Source of the DNA: Lithobates sylvaticus | Lineage: Eukaryota > Chordata > Amphibia > Anura > Ranidae | NCBI GenBank assembly: GCA_028564925.1 | Contig: CM053029.1 | Coordinates: forward strand, 432,399,893-432,463,892 | Length of the DNA stretch: 64,000 nucleotides | Reading direction: 5' to 3' | Made by a program: the position numbers and the translations under genes | Shown here: piece after piece, positions 33,128 to 45,327 of the stretch | Layout of the letters: each line of letters begins with the position of its first letter | Position numbering within the stretch: position 1 is the stretch's first letter | Notes under the pieces: generated by a model | The model's input: only the letters and a program-made list of their open reading frames with translations | Databases searched by the model: none | Told to the model about the DNA's origin: nothing

Positions 33128-34312
33128 TTAACCACTTACAGACCGCCCGCCATTGTTATACGTCGGCTGTTTAAAGAAGGTTATCGTTGTTATGGCAGCA
33201 GCTAGCTACCATAACCCCTGTATCCTCTTCTTCAGCAGGTGGTCTGCTTTCAGATTGAAGTGTACTCTGCGGTGGATTCGCTGCAAGATAACTTTTATCG
33301 GCGGTGGGAAAGGCCTCCCCCTCCGGCCGCTCTCCAGTGCCCTCCGTCACTTACCAAAGCCATTGGCAGCGATTGCCTCCTCTCCCTGGCTTGGTATTGA
33401 GCTGAGTGAGGGAAGGATGGCCCCCACCCGTCTCAATACCATTGCAGGGCGGAAGCAACGTCAAAATGTCACTTCCACCCATAGCTCTTAAAAGGGACAT
33501 TTTTTATTTATTTATTTTTTTCAAATGACATTACATTTTTGTTTTTATTGCATTTTAGTGTATATATGAGATCTTAGGTCTTTTTGACCCCAGATCTCAT
33601 ATTTAAGAGGTTCTGTCATGCTTTTTTTCTTTTACAAGGGATGTTTACATTCCTTTTAATAGGAATAAAAGTGACACAATTTTTTTTGAAAAGAACAGTG
33701 TAAAAATTTTAAATAAAAGGTAAAATAAATAAAAATAAAACATTTTTAAACGCGCCCCGTCCCGCCAAGCTCGCATGCAGAAGCGAATGCATATGTAAGT
33801 AGCGCCCGCATATGAAAACGGTGTTCAAACCACACATGTGAGGTATCACCGTGATCATTAAAGTAAGAGCATTAATTCTAGCCCTAGACCGTCTCTGTAA
33901 CTCAAAACATGCAACCTGTAGATTTTTTTTTATTCTCGCATATGGAGAATTTTAAGGGTAAAAGTTTGTCGCCATTCCATGAATGGGCACAACTTTGAAG
34001 CGTGACATGTTGGATATAAATTTACTCAGCGTAACATCATTTTTCACAATATAAAAAAAGATTGGGCTAACTTTACTGTTGTCTTATTTTCTAATTAAAA
34101 AAAGGGATTTTTTTCCAAAAAAAGTGCGCTTGTAAGACTGCTGTGCAAATACGGTGTGACAAAAAGTATTGCAATAACCGCCATTTTATTCTCTAGGGTG
34201 TTAGAAAAAAGATATATAATGTTTGGGGGTTCTAAGTAATTTTCTAGCCAAAAAAATGATTTTAAATTGTAAACAAGTTTTTGAAAAATAGGCCCGGTCC
34301 TTAAGTGGTTAA
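33128..34312 (+). mobile_element. TTAA-type DNA transposon, non-autonomous, both ends present
   Basis: Begins TTAACCACTTACAGACCGCC and ends GGTCCTTAAGTGGTTAA, giving TTAA on both sides and CCACTTA inverted ends. About 1.18 kb. It shares the CCCGCCAAGCTCGCATGCAG and GTTCAAACCACACATGTGAG phrases with the element at 45328. No transposase. Confidence 0.8.
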
Positions 34313-34339
34313 AAAAAAATCTTACTATAATATCACTTA

Positions 34340-34440
34340 CAGTGGATGTAAACCCTCACATATACCCAGTGAAATGAACTGCCTCAGTTGATACACAGAG
34401 ATAAAAAAAATCTCCCTACATAAGTTTTATTTGTATATCT
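34340..34440. repeat. Fragment of the MITE family seen at 14271
   Basis: CAGTGGATGTAAACCCTCAC and ACACAGAGATAAAAAAAATC match the opening of 14271-14400. Confidence 0.5.
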
Positions 34441-34845
34441 GCTGTCTTAAAGGGGAAAAAAAAACTTAAAAGTCAACAGCTACAAACACTGTAGCTGCTG
34501 ACTTTTAATAAGCAGACTTACCTGTCCTGGGTGCCTGCGATGTTGGCCACCCGAGACCGATCGTCCCTCGGGTCTCGGGTTCCCGGCGCTGCCATTCCAA
34601 CTAAGGGAAACAGGCAGCGTAGCCTTGCTGGCTTCACTGCCCGTTTCCTACTGCGCATGCGCGAGTCGCGCATCGCTTTCTGAATGGGGAAGACGTTGTG
34701 TTGTGGGACACACAGTTCCCATAACACACCGCGCCCCATTCACTAGAAGACGGCGCTAGGAGCAGAAGACCGAACAACTCCGCGGAACAGCAAGAGGCAG
34801 ATTAGGACAATCTGCCTAGCAACAGCCATTTATGGTAAGTTTGAT
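34441..34845. mobile_element. Inverted second copy of the MITE at 4078
   Basis: TAAAAGTCAACAGC/GCTGCTGACTTTTA, GCGCATGCGCGAGTCGCG, CACACCGCGCCCCATTCACT and AATCTGCCTAGCAACAGCCA are reverse complements of parts of 4140-4500. The terminus corresponding to the other copy's left end is missing. Confidence 0.65.
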
Positions 34846-35833
34846 GTTTGATCTTAATTTTGTACCCCAGTGATTACAATCACCTTTTTAAGATGTTTCA
34901 ATAAACACCCTTGATTTTACCTTCTATACTTGTTTACCTGGTCTGACACCTGCCTTCAGTGTCCCGGTGGGGCTATTCTTCTTGTTGTATGTGCATTTAT
35001 GGGATGTGGCAGTGAGTCTCCAGTTCATTACAATACTTAGCTTGTTTTCTTTTTAATTTTTTTATTTTTAATGAAGGAGATCCCATATTTTATCCATCAT
35101 TTCCATTTGGGGACACAGAATAAACACCCTTGGAACCATTGGGAGAATGAGGTTACCCGTAGCAGCTGGACTGTACTCTATACGTCTCTGAATTTTGTGC
35201 CACCTGATGTTAAGCATCTAGGCCATCTAGGTGAGGACTCAATTACTCACAAACCCAGGCAGCAGGTGCTGATGGGGCGTTCAGGCAGTAGGAGATGGCC
35301 AAGTCACTGTGGTTGAGCAGTTGGACAGAACTGAAGAGCCAATTGGTGCTTCAGGAGCAGAAGCGAACACAAAACACAACACTTCACCTAGCTAATGACA
35401 TCAATGTTCAATCACCAAGCCTTGAACCATACGGAGGTGAGAAATTTAAAAAAATAGTGCCCAGTGGTGCCAACTGTAAAGTAGCTCCTGGGGCTTCAGT
35501 CTGACTAGGGGCTGTGTCACAGCTCTGGACCAAGAAAATTATTTTGAAAAGTTTTAAATTTAAGATAATAAGGTGTTTCAGATGTGTTACAGTAGCTATA
35601 GTATATCTTTTTAAATTTATTGAAGAAGTTCTTGTTTGAAGATGGCAAAACTCCTCCAAAAACATGTTATTACACAATTAGTCATTGCATAGGCACGTTT
35701 TATTTATTTATTAGTGTGCAGTTCAGAGAATATAACATTTTAATCATTGTTGTCCTACACATGGACTACGTGCCATAGGTCCAAAAGCTTTGTAAAATAT
35801 CTACTGCTTGGCACCAACCACTTAAAGGCCAAC
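34846..35833. other. About 1 kb without a recognised gene
   Basis: Contains short open frames (35071-35316, 35295-35504) without similarity I can name and no convincing splice-bounded exon. A decayed retroelement is possible (AGAAGTTCTTGTTTGAAGAT near 35626), but unproven. Confidence 0.35.
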
Positions 35834-36181
35834 TCAGAGAATTACAATAAACCTACCCCCCTATAAAATATATGTGTTTATAAGAGTTGGAAATGATTGC
35901 ATTCTGCTTTTATGTAGATTTTACACAGCGTCCTAACTTTTTGGGAATTGGGGTTGTATAATAGAAGCTTAGTAGTTTATAAAACAAAAAATTTATACTA
36001 GAAGCATCGTACACACAGTACTGAAATGTTTGTCTCATTTACAGATATAAAGTTACTTTACCACCGTTGGTTACTATATAAAATGACCATTTTCACTTAC
36101 AGGTGCACACATTGCAAATCTAAATATATTTTAGGTGTGAAGTATTTATCATATCAGAGAATTACAATAAACCTACCCCCC
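35834..36181. repeat. 28-bp direct repeats around an inserted junction copy
   Basis: An identical 28-base stretch (starting TCAGAGAATTACAATAAACC) is at 35834-35861 and 36154-36181. It flanks a 292-bp block (35862-36153) that is the reverse complement, diverged, of 38080-38450. That region spans a Tc1/mariner end and its host flank. Confidence 0.8.
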
Positions 36182-36446
36182 GCACTGCAAGGGTTTCAAG
36201 GGTTAGAAATATTGTGTGATACTTACCTTACTCCTCGCTCCGGAAGACCTTATTTGTTTGTGTGACTGTTCCTCTAAAGACTTTCCTATAAAGCACTCCA
36301 GGCTTCAGACACAAGATGATATCATCAAGTACCATGTAAGGCTAATAGCTCTGCATTTAATGTGAGGATGATGAGAGACTGCCCATAATGAAGGATAAAA
36401 CCAGAGCCTGCTGGAGCAAGCAATACAGCTTATTCCTTATCCCTTA
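36182..36446. repeat. Probable remainder of a MITE with the AAACCTACCCCCC phrase
   Basis: CACTGCAAGGGTTTCAAGG and TGTGTGATACTTACCTTACT look like MITE core sequence whose left part lies before 35861. Family not otherwise seen in the window. Confidence 0.35.
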
Positions 36447-36861
36447 TGCCGCGTACACACGGTCGGAATTCTCGTCGGAAAAGGCTCTGATGGTTTTCCC
36501 GTCGGAATTCCGACGGAATTTCACTCAAACTGTCTTGCCTACACACGGTCACACCAAATTCCGACGGTCAATAACACCACGGCATACAACACGTTCGACT
36601 GCAGTTTAATGCTTCTAAACATGTGTCAAATTGTTTCCGAGCATGTGTCGGAATTTTGCGTGTCAGAATTGCATACACACGATCGGAAAATCCGATAGAA
36701 AGGTTTTCCGTCGGAAAAAATAAGAACAGGTTCTCAATCCAAAGTCCGTCGGAAATACCGACAGAAAAAGACCGATGGGCATACACACGGTTGGAAAATC
36801 TGATGAAAAGCTCCCATCCGACTGTTTCCATCGGAAATTCCGAACGTGTGTACGCGGCATA
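36447..36861. mobile_element. MITE, ACACACGGTCGGA family
   Basis: Left TGCCGCGTACACACGGTCGG and right CGAACGTGTGTACGCGGCA are terminal inverted repeats; flanks are TTA on the left and TAA on the right. Target duplications of the three-base form TTA/TAA are typical of PIF/Harbinger elements. Confidence 0.7.
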
Positions 36862-36866
36862 AGAGT

Positions 36867-37394
36867 TAAAGTGGTATTAAACACAAAAACAAACATTTAT
36901 TATATTGCAGATTAATATACAATATTGCAACAAATAAGGTGCCCTAAACATCTGTATACGCTTCACAGGAAATTTGTGTCACTCAAACGATCTTACAGAA
37001 TTTTTCTTTGCAATATTCAATGATATAGTGCGCCAGTCTGTTACATATTGGATCATGCTATTGCTTGCCATTCGGTCATTGCATATATGGATTGTACTAT
37101 TCAAGTCAATTCGGATCAAGGAATAGATATACTTAAAATTGCCCTTTCCTAGAGGAAAGCTTTGGAAGCTTTTCTCAAAGTATTTGCTTTGGGGAAAGAT
37201 AACAGTAAAACAAAATGTAATATACAGTTAATGTAATCAAAGGTTCACCTTCAAGGAAATCATATTGACTATAGATTAGAAATAAATTAAAATTAAGGGA
37301 AAAGATGCCTTAAAAAAAGAAAACTAACAAGGCCACCACATTGGTGAACTGCAATTTAATACATTTTTGGTTTTGGGTTTAATACTACTTTAAG
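36867..37394. mobile_element. MITE with AAAGTGGTATTAAAC ends
   Basis: AAAGTGGTATTAAACACAAA at the left and TTTGGGTTTAATACTACTTT at the right. About 525 bp, AT-rich, non-coding. Confidence 0.65.
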
Positions 37395-37637
37395 CAATTA
37401 AGAGAATCTGGCAGCTAAATAATACTTCTGTAATAGAAGCAGGCCAAGCCAGGTTTTATTTGTTGCAGATTAAAAAAAAGAAAAAAAAAAAAGACTTAAA
37501 ACAGCTTTGGTAATAATATTAAACATGAAAAAACTTATATGAGTTTTTTTGTGATCTGATGTGGATCTACTTTTCATACGATGTTGATATTAGACGTGCT
37601 TTATAAATGACATTGCAATAAATACCAATACAAAGTT

Positions 37638-38068
37638 AAGCTGGCCATACACGGGTCGAATTTCGAAAGATCTTTCTTTCGAAAATCTTATCCAAGAATT
37701 TTCGTATGAATTTCGCACCATTAGTGGGCTGCAGCAACGGCCGATTTTCGTGCGGCCATCGAATTTAAAAAATCCAACATGTTGGAATTTTTTTTTAAAA
37801 ACGAACGATTTTCGAACCAATGATGGGAGAATCGTGCGAGAAATGTAATCGAAAAAGAAATGCGCATGTGCAAGAAAAGAAGATTTCTGGAAAGAAAAGA
37901 AGATTCCCAGACAAGAAAATTCTTTTCTGTAGGAACATGAGGTGAAATGGAAGGTTTGGTTAGTCGAATTTCGAAATCAATGGTGGCACCATCGAATCAC
38001 AAAATGCACGAATTTTCAGATTTTCAAAAGAAAGATCTTTCGAAATTCGACCCGTGTATGGCCAGCTT
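37638..38068. mobile_element. MITE with AGCTGGCCATACACGGGTCG ends
   Basis: The first and last 40 or so bases are nearly exact inverted copies (AGCTGGCCATACACGGGTCG and CGACCCGTGTATGGCCAGCT). TTA stands on both sides, so the target duplication is TTA, as in Harbinger-type elements. It is the best preserved MITE of the window. Confidence 0.8.
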
Positions 38069-38675
38069 TAGCCTGATATTCTATGAATATTTTCTTGCAA
38101 AAAAATAAATACTCCACACTTAAAATATATTTATATTTGCAATATGTGCACCTGTAAGTGAAAATTTTAATTTTACATAGTAACCAACGGTGGTAAAGTA
38201 ACTTTATCTCTGTAAATGAGCCAAATATTTCAGTACTGGGTGTACGATGCTTTATGATTTGCTGCCACCTTCTGGACACTTTCATTGACATCTAGTTCCA
38301 AATCATTTCTTTTATAAACTACTAGACTTCTATTATACAACCCCAATTCCAAAAAAGTTGGGACGCTGTGTAAAATCTACATAAAAACAGAATGCAATGA
38401 TTTTCAAATCTCATAAACTCATATATTTTATTCACAATAGGAAACAGAAAATATATCAAATGATTAAACTGAGAAAATATACCATTTTAAGAAAAAATAA
38501 AGTAATTATGAAACTGATGGCAGCAACGCGTTTTAAAAAAAAAGTTGGTATAGGGCAACAAAAAGCTGGCAAAGTAAATGGTACTAACAATGAAGAGCTG
38601 GAAGAACATTTTGCAACTAATTAGGGTTATTGGTAACAGTTCAGTTTCATGATTGGGTATAAAAAGTGCATCTTA

Positions 38676-39086
38676 TGCCGTGTACACACGGTTGGACATT
38701 CCGACAGAAAAAGTCCAATGGGAGCTTTTCATCGTGTATTCTGACCATGTGTATGCTCCATCAGACTTTTTCCGTCGAAAATTCAGACGGACTTGGATAA
38801 AGAACATGTTCTATATTTTTCCGACGGAACTAATTACTATCAGATAAACCGCTCTTATATATGCTGTTCCGATGCACCAGAAACTACGCATGCTCTGAAG
38901 CAAGTATGAGACGGAAGCTATTGGCTACTGGCTATTGAACTTCCGTTTTCTAGTCCCGTCGTACGTCACCGCGTTCTTGATGGTCGGACTTTGGTGTGAC
39001 CGTGTGTATGCAAGACAGCTTGAGCGGAATTGGAGAAACCTTCAGAGTTTATTCCGACGGCAAAACCACTCGTGTGTACGCGGCAT
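38676..39086. mobile_element. MITE, ACACACGGTCGGA family, with TTA on both sides
   Basis: TTA then TGCCGTGTACACACGGTTGG at the left, CACTCGTGTGTACGCGGCA then TTA at the right. The exact TTA duplication supports a PIF/Harbinger origin. Inserted in the Tc1/mariner element at 38338. Confidence 0.75.
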
Positions 39087-39286
39087 TAGAGTGTTCTAAG
39101 AAATAAAGAAAAGCTGTGTCTAAAAATTGTCAAATGTAAAATTGCAAAGACTTTAAATAAGTTATCAGTACATAATATCATCAAAAGATTTCAGGAACAT
39201 AGAAAAATCTCTGGGGACAAGGCTGAAAGGCAATATTGGATGCCCGTGATCTTCGGGCACTCAGACGGCACTGTATTAAAAGTATA

Positions 39287-39630
39287 TCATAAGATTGAGG
39301 AGGAGGAGCCTGTCCTTGATTGTAGTAAGGCCCTCCCTTACCCCTACCCTGTGTTCTATACGGGGACTGATGAGATACATGTCTCCCTTTTAAAGGGGAT
39401 TGATGTTAGATGGCCCTCTAAAGGGGGATCCATGGGGTTAATTTCGGGATAGGTTTGTCCCAGGTGGACCACCCGTCCTACACTCTGAGATGTCACTTCC
39501 ATCGATTGTCTGTTCGGCAGTTCATTCCTTTTGCCACTCAAAGACAGTCCCTCCCAGGTAATCAGCCAAATCCCTATTGTATTTTTTCTTTTTCCTAATT
39601 TTCTGTTCCCTCTCCTTCTCAAGGAGAAAG
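39287..39630. mobile_element. Unidentified 0.35 kb piece in the Tc1/mariner element
   Basis: Sequence from about GTATATCATAAGATTGAGG to CTCAAGGAGAAAGTGTTG interrupts the transposon between CACTGTATTAAAA and GGACATCACTGCATG. It resembles nothing else in the window. An open frame on its minus strand (39356-39646) has no recognisable motif. Confidence 0.45.
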
Positions 39631-39839
39631 TGTTGATGGACATCACTGCATGTGTTCAGGAATAATTCCAAAAATCACTGTCTGTGAACACAGTTCACTG
39701 TGCCGTCCAAATATGCAAGGTAAAGTTCTATCATTCAAAGAGGAAGCCATATCTGAACATGATCCAAGAATGCTAATGTCTGCTCTGGGCCAAAGCTCAT
39801 TTAATATGGTCTGTTGCAAAGTGGAAAACTGTTTTGTGG

Positions 39840-39945
39840 TGCCTCCATGGCAGCATACATGTGATAGAGCTCCGCCTCTACTCCGCCTTCAGGACTAGTG
39901 AATAGCATAAATTAAAGGGCTTAGCCCCTCCCCCAACATTCTCCT
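39840..39945 (+). repeat. Left terminal inverted repeat of the DIRS-like element
   Basis: CTCCATGGCAGCATACATGT, CTCCGCCTCTACTCCGCCTT, then GCATAAATTAAAGGGCTTAG. The reverse complement is at 45310-45330 and 46552-46625, split by the TTAA element. This copy preserves the uninterrupted TTAA target at 39912-39915. Confidence 0.85.
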
Positions 39946-40599
39946 TTTTTTCCTCATTCCTCTTGACTGGTGAAGAGAAGCAGTATGTCCATACCTCTGC
40001 AGTCGGCAGCGTCCGCCGGGTTAAGCCTCTCCCGTGCGCAGTCCCTGTTCTTGGGTCCGCTCAATGCACTGATAAGACTGGGAACCCCTTCTGAGGATCT
40101 TTTGGGGTCTTGCAGAGTTTCCTCATAGGAACGCAGTCTGCTGAATTTCCAGAAAAAACGAATGCTGGTGATGACGGCGGGAGGATCAGATTCTCTTCCT
40201 TCTTGGTCAGGTTAGGTTTTCTTTTTGCTTCCATGTCTGCACTGTTTTTGAGCCCTGGTGGTTAAAGTTTATAGGTTTAAAAAAAAAAAAAAATGTCCCC
40301 TTTAAGACATTTATTCCTGGTCTGCACATGTGCAGAACGGGCGTTTCCTTGCTATTTCTGAGGTTTTTTCTCTAGCTTTTTTGTACTACCCTTTAGGGTT
40401 CTCACTCTCTTGCCGTGGCCTTGGTTTTGTTTCTTTTTTTTTTTGCCAGTAATAGGGTAGGTCCTTTTTAATTAAGCTGCTCTCCCTTTTTAGCTTTAAA
40501 ATGTTGGCTCTAAATTGGACTCAGGGCTGCTCTGCATATCAGGTGTATGCCCTGCAGTCCAAATTACTTCAGCATTACAGGTATGTGTGGAGCTGGCCA

Positions 40600-40775
40600 T
40601 TCACCATGCAATTTTCTTGTTCAATTTCCATTAGGTTTGCCTTCAACTGTGTGGTACAGGGGCCTGCCTGATTGCATGCAAATTGGGGGTGATTAGATTT
40701 GACCACATATTGTATGTTTTTTTATAGATCTGAGGGAGATCTATAGAGGGGGGTTGGGTAGTGTATGGCCAGCCT
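40600..40775. repeat. MITE of the GGCTGGCCATACAC family inside the DIRS-like element
   Basis: GAGCTGGCCATTCACCATGC at the left and GTAGTGTATGGCCAGCCTTA at the right are inverted partners. Related to 3145-3289 and, at the ends, to 37638-38068. Confidence 0.6.
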
Positions 40776-42384
40776 TATACTTTTATCTCACTCCTATTGC
40801 GTTGACTTCGTTTAAAAATTTGGTGTGCAAATAGACTCTATTTCTTTTTGCTTTCTTACTTCGCCTTACTACAGCTGATCCTCCTGCCCATTATTTACCA
40901 TGAGCCATTCGTCACAAAGCCAAGATCCTCTCATATCCAATAGGTATGTGGACCACCTGTACGTGAGTATTTAAAAAAAAAAAAAAAAAAGAGTGCGCCA
41001 CTGACAAACTTTGTTTGTTTCAGCCCTGTTCCTTCAAAGCGGTCCAGAAAGTCCTCAAGGCGCTATGACAATGACGATAGTCCTGAGCGAAGACCGCGCT
41101 CTTCTCATCATAAATCTTCCAGAAGACCAGGATCTTATAGACGTCGTCATTCGCCTTCGCCTCCACCGCGGGCGTCAAGGGAAAAATGTTGGGCCTGTGG
41201 CGCGGTTCCACTCCCTGATAAGCTCGTCTGCAGAGACTGTCTCAGGGACTACGCAGCTAACCGGGAATTAGAAGGCCAGCAGGTGGTTGACCTGCTTAAG
41301 CAAACCATGAGAGACTCTCTTTCTGAACTGACGGCCATGATTCCAGCTCACCCGGTTTCACAAGCTGCCCAGGTGTTGGATTTGGACCCCGACATTTCGG
41401 GCCCATCAGCTGTTAGTACTCCTTTGCCTCCATCAGGAAAAACAGCTAAACAAATCCCACCGGTAGATTCATCCGAGGAGTCCTCAGATGATACAGAACC
41501 GTCTGGTATCAATTTCTCCCTGGTTCAACCCTTTGTACAAGCGGTGAGGAGCGACATTGCCTGGGAAGACCCGAAAATCAAAAAACTATTTCTCATTCCT
41601 CAAGAGAAACCAAATCTTCTTCCCATTAATGGGGGAGATCATAGAGGATGAGTGGAACAAAACTGATAGAGTTTTCTGTAGCACGTTTATGGATGCGGCT
41701 GTAGTGCATCTGGCAAAAATGTAACAATGCCAATGGAGGATTCAACGTCTTTCAAGGATCCCCTAGATAGATGTATTGATCTAGACCTCAAATGGAGCTA
41801 TCTAGAAGCAGGGGTGGCTTGCAGACCAGCCATTGCGCTGACATCTGTTTCCAATGCCATCAGGTCTTGGACGGAAAATATTGAGACATCCCTGCACCAA
41901 GACGCAAAGATGACATAATCAAAGCTCTGGAGGAGCTTAAGTTGGCGGATTTCGTGGGAGAAGCTGCAATTGACACAATCCGGTGTTCAGCCAATTCAAT
42001 GCTGCAACTCTGTTATGGCAAAGCGGGCCTTATGGCTAAAGCCTTGGACAGCCGATCTAGCATCAAAGCAGAATTGGTGCAAGATTTCCTTTGATGGAAA
42101 ATCTTTGTTTGTTGAGAAACTCGACAAAGTAATCTCCAGAGTAACAGGGGGCAAATCTGGCTTACTTCATCAGGACAGGAAGGTCCGGAGAACAAAGGCC
42201 TATTTATCACGATTCCTGCAATCAAATTCTAGAGACTTCAGGCAGTCTCGCCCCTTTAGGGACAACAAGAAATCGTGGAGAGGCACCCAGACTTCTTTTC
42301 TGGGAGCCAGAAAGTACATGTCCCTCACTGCTCCCCAGGAGGGGACAAAGTCCTTTTGACGTCAGCGGGGAGGAAACGCCCCCA

Positions 42385-43920
42385 GTGGGAGCCTGGTTAA
42401 AAAAAAACGTTTTCCCCATCTGTGCCTCCAAATGTCAAGACCCATGGGTCCTAGCAACGATCCGGTACGGTCACTTCTGGACTTTCTCTCAGCAGCCTCC
42501 TCACACGTCCTTCAAAGAGACAGTTACCAGCCTCCCCACAGAAGGCACTGGCCTTAAACCAATTTTTTTTTGGAGTCCCTGCATCGTCAAGGGGCAGCAA
42601 TACCTGTCCCCCCATCAGATCGATTTTACAGGTTTTTCTTCCACCCTTTTCCTGGTGCAGAAAAAAACAGGCGACTGGAGACCTGTAATAGATCTGAAAA
42701 AGCTAAATCAATACATCCATCTCGAAAGCTTCAAGATGGAGTCACTCCAAACGATCATACAAACCATACAACCAGGAGATTGATTAATCTCGATAGACCT
42801 GCAGGATGCGTACCTCCACATCCCTATTCTACCATCCTTCCAAAAATATTTAAGGTTCGCAGTGGGTCATGTCCACCTGCAATTTCAAGCTCTGCCCTTC
42901 GGGCTATGCACCTACCCTCTGGTGTTCACAAAAGTGTTGATATCTGTCTTGGCCCCTATGAAAGAGAGAGGGGGTTAAGAATTTATCACTACCTGGACGA
43001 TATCCTCTTGCTGTCAAAAAAACCCGAGCCACCTTTTAGTCCACAGGGAGATTCTTCTCCAGTAGTGGTCGGAGTTCGGGTGGCTGGTGAACCATCGGAA
43101 GAGCCAATTAGTTTTAACACAGCAGATGGTTTACTTAGGAGCAATGTTCGGTACGCTCCTAGGCACAGTCTCTTTACCCCAGATGAAGATGGAGGGCATC
43201 ATTCAGAAGGTATCCAAGGTCATAGAGATCCCATCTATCAGCCTTGCAGTGTCTGAGCCTTATTGGCACGATGTCCTCGTGCATACCTCTAGTTCCATGG
43301 TCTCACTAGCATCTGAGACACTTCCAGACGGGATTCTTAATACAATGGAGACGACAACATCTGTCTCAGACAATCCGTTTAACAACGCTAATGAGCAGTG
43401 GTCATTACACTGGTTGATGAATCCAGAGAATCTCTCCCGGCTCTATCATTTGGGTTCCCACTCATGGTCCACAATTACGTCAGATGCGAGTGGCCAGGGG
43501 TGGGGTGCCCATTGCAGAGAATTCAGGGAAGATGGTCCTTTCCCACCAGAGGGACAGTGTCCAACGTCCTAGAAATGAGGGCAGCATTTCTAGCCTTAAC
43601 CTGTTTTGCATCTCAGGTCAAGGGACAGAGAGTACTTCTATGTTTGGACACCAAGGTGGCGGTCTCGTACCTTCAGAAACAAGGGGGCACCCACAGCAAG
43701 ACACTTCTGAGGGAAGTGGAACCTGTAATGCTCTGGGCAGAGAGGAACCTGGTAGACCTCAGGGCAATGTATCTCCCAGGCAAGATGAACACAGAGGCAG
43801 ATGTCTTATCGAGGAGGTTTGGGGACAACGAGTGGTCTCTACATCCCCATGTGTTCATCCAAATCTCCAATCTAGGGCAGACCCCACTGGTGGATCTTTT
43901 TGCTACGCATGAGAATTGCA
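42385..43920 (+). pseudogene. DIRS-like reverse transcriptase/RNase H region (fossil)
   Basis: FLVQKKTGDWRPVIDLKKLN is the typical early reverse-transcriptase block, YHYLDDILLLS the catalytic block with the DD pair, and LDTKVAVSYLQKQGG with YLPGKMNTEADVLSR belong to RNase H. These motifs match the DIRS1 group. The coding region is broken. Confidence 0.85.
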
Positions 43921-45003
43921 AAATCAGGAGATTCTTCTTTCACCTTCCACATCCACAGGCGGAAGGAGTAGATGCGCTGTCTTGTCCTTGGACCTTCAAG
44001 ACAGCTTACACCTCTCCTCCTCGCCCACTCATTTCGAGGTTTCTCCTCAGACTCCTGAACGAACCAGTCAAAGTGCTAGCAGTGCTACCCTATTGGTCGA
44101 AGAGACCGTGGTTTCCACTAGCCATGCACCTCAGTGTGGATCATCCGATCAGAATTCCTCCCTTTCTGCAGTTGTTGACCCAGGGCAGGCTGGACCATCC
44201 AGACCCACAGAAGCTGGATCTTTGTGTATGGAAGTGGAAAGGAGGAGGTTTGAATCGTTAGGCTGTTCCCAAGAGGTCATATCCACCCTGTTAAAAGCTA
44301 GGAAGCCTACAACCAACACAATCTATGCAAGAATTTGGGACAAGTTCTTATCCTATGCCCCAGGAAAAGGATTTGATCCTATCTATCTCTTTCCACTGCT
44401 GATGTTCTGAGTTTTCTGCAAACTGGTCTTGATTTGGGGCTCAGCCAGAGTTCCCTAAAGGTACAAGTTTCCGCAACTTCTGCAGCAACTAACACCAGGG
44501 GGGCAGAAGACCCTCTAGTGGTTACGTTCCTCAGGGGAGTATTGAAGATGTGTCCCCCATCCAGACGTTCCTTTACAAAGTGGGATCCTACTCTAATATT
44601 GGAAGTCCTATCCACTCATCCGTTTGTACCGGTTGAAGAGGTCTCAATTTGTAACTTGACTTTAAAAACAACTTTTCTGTTGGCTATTACATCCGACAAG
44701 AGGATTTCGGAAATCCACTCCCTGGGCATTGGGGATGATCACATATCCTTTTTTTTTCCAGATAGGGTAGAACTTCGCCCTCTCAGAGGTTTCACACCCA
44801 AGGTCACCTCAACGGCAAACCTATCAGAACCATGGGCGTTACCAGTTTTCATGGACTCAGAATCAAACTCCTGTTATGAGTTAGACATATCCAAAGTTCT
44901 CAGGGCCTACTTGGAAGCCACAGCAAGTTTCGGCTCAGGTGAATGCTCCTTCAACAAGAGCAGTATCGGCATCTTGGGCAGCGAGGGCAAATGTTTCTCT
45001 TGA
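43916..45003 (+). pseudogene. DIRS-like tyrosine recombinase region (fossil)
   Basis: ATNTRGAEDPLVVTFLRGVL and TTFLLAITSDKRISEIHSLG fit the core of the DIRS tyrosine recombinase, with the box A arginine in SDKRISE. It follows RNase H as expected for DIRS. Broken. Confidence 0.75.
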
Positions 45004-45202
45004 AACATTAGGCTTGGTCTTCCCGACACACGTTCCTCAAACATTATCGTATTGATCCCGGGGCTCTTACAACCGTAGAGTTCGGGAGAAAAGCGCTTCA
45101 TGCTGCTATGTCTGTGTTTGATTAAAGTTTATTTTTTGTTAAAGCATTAAACCCACCCATGTGAGCTAGTTATTTATCACATGTATGCTGCCATGGAGGC
45201 AC

Positions 45203-45275
45203 CAGGAAAACGGAAAATTGTATCATACTTACCGTAATTTTCCTTTCCTGGTGCCAATCCATGGCAGCATAAACT
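45203..45275 (+). repeat. Internal complementary region of the DIRS-like element
   Basis: CCATGGAGGCACCAGGAAAA followed by CGGAAAATTGTATCATACTT and CCTTTCCTGGTGCCAATCC combines the complements of both outer edges. DIRS elements are thought to use such a region as template for full-length circles. Confidence 0.75.
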
Positions 45276-45327
45276 CCCACCTCGGTATTCTATATTACGA
45301 AGAATGTTGGGGGAGGGGCTATGCCCT

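Noticed and set aside
35071-35504. Possible host exons
   Set aside because: Frames of 70-80 codons without known motif, and no convincing acceptor and donor pair with matching phase.
42570-43256. A separate 228-codon gene inside the DIRS-like element
   Set aside because: It is an alternative frame over the reverse-transcriptase region; the recognisable motifs lie in the other frames.
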